In this document: positions 1 through 5,882 of the stretch, in pieces
How positions within the stretch are numbered: the stretch's first letter is position 1
Layout: each line of letters opens with the position of its first letter
Assembly: GCA_023228025.1 (NCBI GenBank)
Contig: JALOCD010000131.1
Span: 1-10,451 of the forward strand
From: Prolixibacteraceae bacterium
GTDB taxonomy: Bacteria > Bacteroidota > Bacteroidia > Bacteroidales > Prolixibacteraceae
DNA: 10,451 bases
Direction of reading: 5' to 3'
Made by a program: the position numbers and the translations under genes
The notes under the pieces: model-generated
Told to the model about the DNA's origin: nothing
The model's database searches: none
What the model saw: the letters and a program-made list of their open reading frames with translations, nothing else

Positions 1-2
1 CA

Positions 3-737
3 TTTTGCTGGGACCAGTTCTATACAACCCCGGATCCTGAACCAAATATGATCTCTCTTGCCAAACAAATATTGGATGTAGCCAAGAAGCGCGATCCGCA
101 CTGTACCTTCTCCGGTGAGGAGTTGTTGAATTTCGAACTGGATGCCAGTTTGCTTGACTACACCTGGAACTGGGATGGTTACATGGACCGTAAAGTGCTG
201 ACCAGCGCATTTCCTTCCCCCAGGATCAATTCCTGCATTAGTTCATCCCCCCTTGCAGTAAAAAAAGCTTTTGCCGACAACCTGTACATGAATATATTTC
301 CCCGTAAGGCAGAGTCGATCAATGGCTCGGACTACATTGCCAACTATCCCGGATTAAGCAAAGCGCTGAAGCAATGCGCCGGGTTAAAAAAACAATTTCT
401 ACCCTATTTTACAGAAGGTGAATTGATCGGGGAATGCCTCCTCACGAAGCCACTCAAAGAGATTCATCCCTGCGCTTACACTTTGCCCGACCGGGCAATC
501 ATGATCATCATCAACACCTCTAACCAAAATCAAACTTTTGAATTTGATTTAAATCTTGCACCCTGGATCAAATCGGCTACCGGGAAATATGAAATGAAGC
601 ATTACAACGAGATTGGTGCAGTTGTTTCAGAAGCAAGCGTAAATGCATCATGTCGCTTGAAAATGGGATATCTACAAACCAATGAAATGAGGTTGTTTGA
701 GTTCATAGTTGATAAAGCCACGAGCAGCAAAAACTAA
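3..737 (+). CDS. C-terminal part of a glycoside hydrolase-like protein (5' end outside window)
   Basis: The reading frame is open to the window edge, so this is a partial gene; the Met at position 48 is probably internal. About 244 residues are visible. They begin with FCWDQF, followed by ILDVAKKRDPHCTFSGEELL and DYTWNWDGY, which looks like the last strands and helices of a TIM-barrel glycosidase in which acidic residues follow aromatic ones. The last ~80 residues (for example IMIIINTSNQNQTFEFDL) look like a C-terminal beta-sandwich typical of such enzymes. The overall style recalls DUF6259/GH36-like proteins of Bacteroidota, but this is recognition by eye, and neither family nor substrate is certain. 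The stop lies 5 bp before the GH31 start, so the two are very probably co-transcribed and act on the same glycan. The signal peptide, if any, is off the window. Confidence 0.6.
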   Translation, partial: FCWDQFYTTPDPEPNMISLAKQILDVAKKRDPHCTFSGEELLNFELDASLLDYTWNWDGYMDRKVLTSAFPSPRINSCISSSPLAVKKAFADNLYMNIFPRKAESINGSDYIANYPGLSKALKQCAGLKKQFLPYFTEGELIGECLLTKPLKEIHPCAYTLPDRAIMIIINTSNQNQTFEFDLNLAPWIKSATGKYEMKHYNEIGAVVSEASVNASCRLKMGYLQTNEMRLFEFIVDKATSSKN

Positions 738-742
738 CCACG

Positions 743-3109
743 ATGAAAATTAACCATGTATCGCGATTCTTTCGGGCGATGTGCGCAACCATTGCCTTCT
801 TCATTAATATCCAAGCTATTGGAAATCCATATCAGGGAAAGCTTACTTTGAAATCCGGGAGCACCATATCGGTTATAGAAGTGTGCACGGAAAAGATCCT
901 AAAGATTGATTACCGTCCGGATGGAGAAGTATCCCCCGGGACTCCCGTTGTTGATGAAACTAAAAAATGGGATCCTGTGAAGGCAACAATCGATCAGCAA
1001 AAAGAGTTTGTGGAAATTCGGACTTCATCCATGCTGGTGAGAATTTCAAAAAACCGGCTACAGGTCTCGGTATATGATAAAAATGGTAAGCTATTGGTCG
1101 CTTCCAAAGAGGTAAATCAAAATGGAGGCATAACTTTTACCCATCAAGCGTCGGATAATTTTTACGGGGTTTATACATATGGAAGCCACTCGAACGATGG
1201 AACATTGCTTCGAAATAAGAATTCGACCATACAGGCATTTATTCAAGGGGGATCGGGCGCTCCGTTTATCTGGTCATCCAGTGGATACGGTATCGTGGTG
1301 AATACCAACGGCGGACAAATCTCAAATAACAATGGTGAACTTACCTTCTCAAATTGCTCGCGAAAGAATACTGAGTACTATGTTCTGGTGGGAACCCCCA
1401 AAGAAATTATCAGCGGGGCAGGAAATATTGCCGGGTTGCCTCCCATGTTTCCGAAATGGAATACCGGCTTTGGACAACTGGAATGGGGCATCGACGAAAC
1501 CGAACTCAAAACACACATCAGAAATTACCGTGAAAAGAAAATCCCCTTCGATTGGTTTATGCTTGATTTCGATTGGATGGCATGGGGGGATGATAACTTT
1601 GGTGAAGTACGGTGGGCAAAGAAGTTCCCGGGTGGAGCTACCGGAGAGCTTTCCACATGGGCCAAAGAGAACGGATTAAAAATGATTGGCATTACAAAAC
1701 CGCGTATTATTCTAAAAAATGCCGATAGTACCGATACCCAACAAGGCAAGTTCGCCGAAACGCACCATTTTGAGTACCCTGAACTAAATGTTGACATTGA
1801 CTATTTTGTCAAACGACCATGCCGAACCCTTGACTTCAGAATCCCTGAATGCCGCGAATGGTGGGCAGGTCAGCTTATGAAAGGCGGATTTGAAAAAGGG
1901 ATGCATGGATATTTAAACGATGAGGCAGACATAAGAAATCCCGGGAAGTTTGGTTTGGGAAACCTGAACAACCACTACATGCAAAGGGCCATTTACGAGG
2001 AGCAGCGAAAGATCAGCAACGAACGCGTTTATTCAATCAACCGTACTGCCTACATGGGTTCACAGCAATACGCTTATGGGTTATGGTCGGGCGACAATTA
2101 TCCCACATTTACCGATTTGAAGGCACAATGTTTAAAACTTATAGCTGCCAACAATGCATTAATCCCGGTTTGGGGATTTTGCTCAAGCGCCTTCGGGAAT
2201 AAGCCAAAGTTGAGCAACGAGCTTTATGTCAGGAGCCTGCAACTGGCGGCATTCTCTCCTTTGTTTTTCCTTCATGGAACGTTGAATGAACAGAAGCAGC
2301 CATGGTTCTTTGGGGAAAAAGTTGAAAGCCTTTCCAGGGAGATTGTAAATATGCGCTATCGTCTGATACCTTATGCCTACTCGTATGATCGCGAGAAACA
2401 CGAAAATATGATCGGGATATCCCGTTCATTGGTAATCGAATACCCGAATGATCCGGAAGTCCGGGATATAACCAATGAATTCATGTATGGCGACTATCTA
2501 CTCATTTCCCCAGTGCTGGACTCCGCTGTCGTGTCGCAGAAAATCTATCTGCCAGAGGGCAAATGGATCGACTACACCAAGGGGAAAACGTATGAAGGCA
2601 AACAACAGATTGAGTATGCCATTGATAAAAGTTCATGGAAGGATATTCCGATTTTTATCAAAGAGGGGGCAATTATTCCTTCCCAGGAAATTATGTTGTA
2701 CGTTGGGGAGAAAGAGACGAAGATGATATTCCTTGACATGTTCCCAAGTGAAAAAACAACCAGTTTCCCACTATACGATGACGATGGCCATACCTATAAT
2801 TACGAGAAAGGGCAATATTTCAAACAGAATATTTCCCTCTCAAAAAACAGGGATCAGGTAAAGATTGAATATTCAAGGCAAGAAAGAAAATATACGCCTA
2901 CCTTCACCCACTATCTCGCAAAGGTACACGGAGACCAGGCCAAGGAGGTGGTCGCCGGTAAAGCCATTCTGAAGAAATTCAATTCATACAACGAATTGCT
3001 TGATGGCGATTCAGAAGGGTATTGCATCCTTGAAGACACCTATGGAACAGCGACTTATATCAAGCTGAAGGTCAAAGGGGAAGGGCAGTCAGTGACTGTA
3101 AAAATGTAG
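743..3109 (+). CDS. Exported GH31 alpha-glycosidase (alpha-glucosidase/alpha-xylosidase-like)
   Basis: The 788-residue protein has the GH31 architecture. A Sec-type signal lies at about residues 1-27 (hydrophobic run ATIAFFINIQAIG). An N-terminal beta-sandwich follows (about 30-230, with YGVYTYG near 141-147), then a (beta/alpha)8 barrel from about 235 to 560 (PFDWFMLDFDW at 268-278). The C-terminal beta domains include EYPNDPEVRDITNEFMYGDYLLISPV (given here in two parts: residues 566-580 and 581-591), LPEGKWIDY at 603-611 and LYDDDGHTYNYEKG at 677-690, as in DUF5110-type tails. The expected nucleophile is D393 in GYLNDEADI, and the acid/base is D451 in WSGDNYPTFTDL. Family knowledge: retaining enzymes that release alpha-linked glucose, xylose or galactose. 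Substrate is not decidable here. It follows the upstream glycosidase fragment by 5 bp, so they form an operon. The nucleophile motif departs from the common WxDMNE form. Confidence 0.9.
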   Translation: MKINHVSRFFRAMCATIAFFINIQAIGNPYQGKLTLKSGSTISVIEVCTEKILKIDYRPDGEVSPGTPVVDETKKWDPVKATIDQQKEFVEIRTSSMLVRISKNRLQVSVYDKNGKLLVASKEVNQNGGITFTHQASDNFYGVYTYGSHSNDGTLLRNKNSTIQAFIQGGSGAPFIWSSSGYGIVVNTNGGQISNNNGELTFSNCSRKNTEYYVLVGTPKEIISGAGNIAGLPPMFPKWNTGFGQLEWGIDETELKTHIRNYREKKIPFDWFMLDFDWMAWGDDNFGEVRWAKKFPGGATGELSTWAKENGLKMIGITKPRIILKNADSTDTQQGKFAETHHFEYPELNVDIDYFVKRPCRTLDFRIPECREWWAGQLMKGGFEKGMHGYLNDEADIRNPGKFGLGNLNNHYMQRAIYEEQRKISNERVYSINRTAYMGSQQYAYGLWSGDNYPTFTDLKAQCLKLIAANNALIPVWGFCSSAFGNKPKLSNELYVRSLQLAAFSPLFFLHGTLNEQKQPWFFGEKVESLSREIVNMRYRLIPYAYSYDREKHENMIGISRSLVIEYPNDPEVRDITNEFMYGDYLLISPVLDSAVVSQKIYLPEGKWIDYTKGKTYEGKQQIEYAIDKSSWKDIPIFIKEGAIIPSQEIMLYVGEKETKMIFLDMFPSEKTTSFPLYDDDGHTYNYEKGQYFKQNISLSKNRDQVKIEYSRQERKYTPTFTHYLAKVHGDQAKEVVAGKAILKKFNSYNELLDGDSEGYCILEDTYGTATYIKLKVKGEGQSVTVKM

Positions 3110-3136
3110 AACGCGGTTTCTTTAAAACGGATATTA

Positions 3137-3263
3137 TTAAATTTTGCCTTCTTCCAGTAGTTTAATGATCTTGTCCAGCTTATCAGCCTCGATCGAATTC
3201 AATTTTTTCGCCAAAGCTTAGGGTTTCCTTGTGTTTTTCGTGCCAATTTTTATGATTTTGCAT
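3137..3263 (-). pseudogene. Small frameshifted ORF downstream of the SMP-30-like gene
   Basis: An ATG at 3263 opens a 26-codon frame (starts MQNHKNWHEKHKETL) that ends at TGA 3183-3185. In the +1 frame, beginning just after an in-frame TAA, a second stretch reads ALAKKLNSIEADKLDKIIKL and then LEEGKI before TAA at 3137-3139. Joining the two with a one-base skip in the CTAAGC run gives a coherent, highly charged helical peptide of about 41 residues (KHKETLALAKKLNSIEADKL...). The simplest reading is a small gene inactivated by a one-base insertion; a sequencing error or frameshifting is also possible. I do not recognise the family. It lies in the same direction as, and 43 bp after, the propeller gene. 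Confidence 0.35.
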
Positions 3264-3305
3264 GTTTGTGAAATTTCGCTGGTTTTTTATGATCTCGCAT
3301 GAAAC

Positions 3306-4178
3306 TTAGAAACTGTAAGCTCTTACCCTGTTATCCGAAAAATTGGGTGAGAAAATAATTTTCTTACTTTTTAAATAATAGAAATCGGCCTGATTAATTC
3401 TTTTATCAACACTGCTGTAGATAAGAATATCAGGTTTTTTTTGTTCGACCATGGTAATATTTCCTCTCCAGTCGGAAACGATATAACGGCCATCACCCAA
3501 AGATGATAAACCGTCGACAAATCCTTTTCGTTCAATAAAAACTTCCAATTTAGCGGAACTAATGTCGATAGAATAAATATTGGTCGAAGTGCCTGCCAAC
3601 AACTTATTCCCATCAAACAACATTCCATTCACATCTTTCAATTGCGGCCCGGATATCCATTGTTCGAGTTTTCCACCTTTCATGCGATAGATACTACTCC
3701 CCTTAAAATCTGAAATATAAAGGGTTCCCTTTGAATCTATGGCAATATCGTTTAGCGCTTTTGCATCCTCAGCGCGAAATTTCCTGACAATCTTTCCTTT
3801 TTTGATGTCAATTTCGACCACATTTTTATTATCTGCAACGTAAAGTTTTTGTTTGTAAATACACATTCCACAGGGGTTATCCAAACCTGTAATCCACTTT
3901 AAATCAATAATTTTTCCATCGGGTGAAATTTTGGAGATAAAACCGTCGCCACGAACCGTATCATTAATATTCGATACGTATAACTCATTAACCTTTGAAT
4001 TGTAAAATACACACTCGGGCTTTTTAAATTCTTTAACTGTTTCCCATATCAATTGCAACGTGTCTTTCGTTGAAGTATTTGCCTTTTGAGGCATTTGGTT
4101 TGCGTACGAGCCTGCTGTACTTGAAATTCCAAAAGCTACCACCATTAACAAACCAAAAGGGAATATTGAATTTTTCAT
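3306..4178 (-). CDS. Exported SMP-30/gluconolactonase-like beta-propeller protein
   Basis: The 290-residue protein starts with a clear Sec signal peptide (KNSIFPFGLLMVVAFGISS, likely cleavage after SYA at about residue 26). The rest is a beta-propeller of about six blades, with recurring units such as NELYVSN, KLYVADN, GTLYISD, KLLAGTS and RYIVSD. SMP-30-type metal-ligand positions appear to be kept: E55 (KPECV), N143 (LNDIAID), N184 (VNGMLFD) and D222 (VDGLSSL). Family knowledge: members hydrolyse sugar lactones and related esters using a divalent metal, but many exported Bacteroidota homologues have no assigned activity. It is separated from the upstream isomerase gene by 101 bp, so it may have its own promoter or belong to the same operon. 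A role in the periplasm on a sugar acid, lactone or bound ligand is inference. An NHL-type binding protein is the alternative. Confidence 0.75.
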   Translation of the reverse strand: MKNSIFPFGLLMVVAFGISSTAGSYANQMPQKANTSTKDTLQLIWETVKEFKKPECVFYNSKVNELYVSNINDTVRGDGFISKISPDGKIIDLKWITGLDNPCGMCIYKQKLYVADNKNVVEIDIKKGKIVRKFRAEDAKALNDIAIDSKGTLYISDFKGSSIYRMKGGKLEQWISGPQLKDVNGMLFDGNKLLAGTSTNIYSIDISSAKLEVFIERKGFVDGLSSLGDGRYIVSDWRGNITMVEQKKPDILIYSSVDKRINQADFYYLKSKKIIFSPNFSDNRVRAYSF

Positions 4179-4279
4179 ATAATTACTATTTGATTAACAA
4201 TCCAGGGTTAAACGAGAAAGTTAATAATAAATTTCACCTTCATCAATATTCAATACGCATAGGCCAGGTAAAAGTTGGA

Positions 4280-5059
4280 TTAGGGTATAAAATCAATCCA
4301 TACCTCTTTTACCGACTGAGGTTGCGGCACAAATAAGAATTTCCTGGGATTTTCCTCGAACTGGGTATAAATGGGCTTCCCCGGTTCAATCCCAAGTTGG
4401 TTATATATTTCCGGACTCTTGACAATCAACTCACTATCCAAATAATTTGGATTTTTCTGCCAGCGGATTTCACCATTTTCTGCAAGTAGGAGAAACCAGG
4501 CCAGTCCGTTGTGGGCCCTGACGCCGTCATATTCAAATCCATATTCACGGTCACACCAGGCGCCAAAAGTCAGCGGTTGCTCCGGATCTGCACTGATGGT
4601 GGCGTGCGCCCAGTACGGAGGAACAATCACCACCTCTCCCGGATTGGCAATCACGGCAAAACATTTTCCGGGCCGATCGTTGGCCGTTTCCTGCATGTAG
4701 ATGATGGCCCTGCCAGACCATATCTCGTAAACTTCGGGAGTCGACCATCCTGAAAGAGGCGAAACCTTGTGGATATGTCCCTGGCTACGGACCGGTTCCT
4801 CGCCCAAACGTCCGGCAGCATAAGTTACCGCACCATAAAGCAGGTGAAGTTGCTCCAGTTGGGGGAGGTGCTCCTTCTTGCCCACATCCATTGCAATGGA
4901 ATAGACCGGATCAGGCCCGGCGCACAGAGGATTTCGTAAACTCATTCGAATGGAATCAAGGGTGCGGTTTTCCACTTCCGGACCAAAAACACCTAGTCCG
5001 TATGCAAATCCCATGGGTTGCCTGGTGGGTATTATATCAAAGCCGGGATAAAAATTCAT
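4280..5059 (-). CDS. Cupin-type glucose-6-phosphate isomerase (archaeal-type PGI)
   Basis: The protein is a single-domain cupin of about 259 residues with the features of the metal-dependent phosphoglucose isomerase family (EC 5.3.1.9, glucose-6-P to fructose-6-P; cytoplasmic, no signal peptide). From the ATG at 5059, the metal ligands are H95 and H97 (GHIHKV), E109 (STPEVYEIWSG) and H152 (VPPYWAHATI). The tail segment GEIRWQKNPNY also matches the family. I chose ATG at 5059 because the only in-frame start further upstream is a TTG at 5074, and the ATG is preceded by a typical A-rich leader (AAAATTAAAAAA). There is an extra stretch of about five residues (around LSGWS) between the second His and the Glu compared with the Pyrococcus enzyme. 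It lies downstream of the RAYT transposase and the PMI-like gene on the same strand and probably works with the latter. Confidence 0.88.
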   Translation of the reverse strand: MNFYPGFDIIPTRQPMGFAYGLGVFGPEVENRTLDSIRMSLRNPLCAGPDPVYSIAMDVGKKEHLPQLEQLHLLYGAVTYAAGRLGEEPVRSQGHIHKVSPLSGWSTPEVYEIWSGRAIIYMQETANDRPGKCFAVIANPGEVVIVPPYWAHATISADPEQPLTFGAWCDREYGFEYDGVRAHNGLAWFLLLAENGEIRWQKNPNYLDSELIVKSPEIYNQLGIEPGKPIYTQFEENPRKFLFVPQPQSVKEVWIDFIP

Positions 5060-5104
5060 TTTTTTAATTTTCAAATCAATCTAATACATGAAAGCACAAC
5101 ATAC

Positions 5105-5566
5105 TCAGTCATACCATTCGAACAAATATTTCTCGTCATACTGAACTTCATTCTTTTGAAGAATTGATAAATACTCCTCCTTAAATGTTCTTGATTTATG
5201 GTGCTCAGGTTGATTGAGAATATATTTTGACACATCATTAATTTGCGATCTTGAATAGGTGAACGACCCAAAACCATCCTGCCAAGCAAATTTACCCATT
5301 ACCCATTTTTTATCGTTAATAAATTTTGAAGAACTTGCCTTAATATCGCGGGTTATATCAGATACGGATATTGTTGGATGTAATCCTATTAATACATGGG
5401 CATGGTTCGGGTTACAAAATATCGCTAATGGTTTGCATTTGTTATTGGAAATGATTCCACAAATGTATTTCTCAAGTTCTATTCGATTAATTTCTTTAAT
5501 CACATTTGCCCTACACAAAACGGCAAAAACAATTTGTACATACATTTGAGAATAAGTATTTGCCAT
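5105..5566 (-). CDS. Y1 HUH transposase, IS200/IS605-like, RAYT type (REP-associated)
   Basis: The 153-residue protein has the full length of a single-domain Y1 transposase (PF01797 type). The HUH metal-binding motif is H55-A-H57 in CNPNHAHVLIGL. The region WQDGFGSFTYSRSQINDVSK leads to YILNQPEHH, in which Y115 is the expected catalytic tyrosine. No second ORF (TnpB) is present. The gene appears intact. It is more AT-rich than its neighbours and sits in the middle of a run of sugar genes on the same strand. Its 5' flank, starting 17 bp before the ATG, is an array of paired hairpin repeats, which is why I favour a domesticated REP-associated transposase over a free IS200 copy. No matching hairpin is visible on its 3' side (5060-5104), so classical left and right IS ends are not evident. 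Known chemistry: single-strand cleavage next to hairpins through a 5'-phosphotyrosine. Confidence 0.88.
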   Translation of the reverse strand: MANTYSQMYVQIVFAVLCRANVIKEINRIELEKYICGIISNNKCKPLAIFCNPNHAHVLIGLHPTISVSDITRDIKASSSKFINDKKWVMGKFAWQDGFGSFTYSRSQINDVSKYILNQPEHHKSRTFKEEYLSILQKNEVQYDEKYLFEWYD

Positions 5567-5582
5567 ATTTTTAGTTTTATAA

Positions 5583-5647
5583 CGCAGCTCCGCTGCTACG
5601 TTTAGTTTTTAATTACATATCCTACAAAGATATTACGGCTACGCCGT
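5583..5647 (+). repeat. Paired-hairpin module 1
   Basis: Hairpin A has stem GCAGC 5584-5588 and GCTGC 5592-5596 with loop TCC. A 24-nt spacer follows, then the CTACAAAGAT box at 5622-5631. Hairpin B has stem ACGGC 5635-5639 and GCCGT 5643-5647 with loop TAC. A 25-nt stretch starting at 5622 is identical to module 3 at 5852-5876. The module sits 17 bp upstream of the transposase ATG. Confidence 0.85.
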
Positions 5648-5695
5648 TAAACATTCAATTTCAGACCTTTTAACTACAAAGCTGCCATCAAACCA

Positions 5696-5760
5696 AGCAA
5701 CGTAGTTGCTAAATCTTTGTAGCAAATGCTTGTAAGCACGCTTGAAGCAGCGGAGCTGCG
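5696..5760 (-). repeat. Paired-hairpin module 2 (inverted, variant hairpin B)
   Basis: Read on the - strand, hairpin A is at 5759-5747 (GCAGC-TCC-GCTGC). A 23-nt spacer follows, then the box CTACAAAGAT at 5722-5713. Hairpin B is AGCAAC-TAC-GTTGCT at 5710-5696, a perfect 6-bp stem. Its sequence differs from hairpin B of modules 1 and 3 while the pairing and the TAC loop are kept. The 19-nt stretch 5746-5764 is a perfect inverted copy of 5811-5829 in module 3. Confidence 0.85.
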
Positions 5761-5814
5761 ATATAAACAATTGTGTCATTCGAACAAAAATATGTCCTAA
5801 TTTGCATTTAATAT

Positions 5815-5876
5815 CGCAGCTCCGCTGCTTAGTTTGTCACAATTGCACTTTCTACAAAGATATTACGGCTACGCCG
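5815..5876 (+). repeat. Paired-hairpin module 3
   Basis: Hairpin A has stem GCAGC 5816-5820 and GCTGC 5824-5828. A 22-nt spacer follows, then the CTACAAAGAT box at 5852-5861. Hairpin B has stem CGGC 5866-5869 and GCCG 5873-5876 with loop TAC. Its B stem is one pair shorter than in module 1 (A opposite C at the base). It ends 6 bp from the PMI-like stop codon (5883-5885), so the transcript of that gene runs straight into this structure. Confidence 0.85.
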
Positions 5877-5882
5877 CAAATA

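Larger units (their letters stand above)
5583..5876. repeat. BIME-like array of three paired-hairpin modules in alternating orientation
   Basis: The non-coding stretch between the transposase start and the PMI-like stop is almost entirely built from three copies of one module, oriented +, -, + with gaps of 48 and 54 bp. All three share the 15-nt CGCAGCTCCGCTGCT (hairpin A) and the 10-nt CTACAAAGAT box, 22-24 nt apart, followed by a second hairpin B with loop TAC. The spacers share length but not sequence. This matches the known layout of bacterial interspersed mosaic elements next to RAYT genes. The array begins 7 bp after the PMI-like stop codon, so it would be transcribed as the 3' UTR of that gene and could form stable RNA structures. 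A stray CTACAAAG at 5674-5681 is complementary to the box of module 2 (5715-5722) and may add a longer stem around it. Confidence 0.85.

Noticed and set aside
3086..3098. CAGTCAGTGACTG palindrome as a terminator for the GH31 gene
   Set aside because: It lies within the coding sequence, leaves only a short stem with a usable loop, and is followed by AAAAATG rather than a T-run.
3183..3263. LSFGEKI segment as the start of a DUF1003-like protein
   Set aside because: The match is seven residues and lies in the frame that stops 10 codons later; the alternative frame gives a more coherent continuation.
5060..5074. TTG start for the cupin PGI, adding five residues
   Set aside because: An ATG five codons later has a typical A-rich leader, and the family similarity begins only after it.
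5060..5104. Second REP-like end on the 3' side of the transposase
   Set aside because: No inverted repeat resembling hairpin A or B and no CTACAAAGAT box is present there.
5583..5876. CRISPR array
   Set aside because: The repeats alternate in orientation, are only three, and contain two different hairpins with a variable inner spacer; no cas gene is near.
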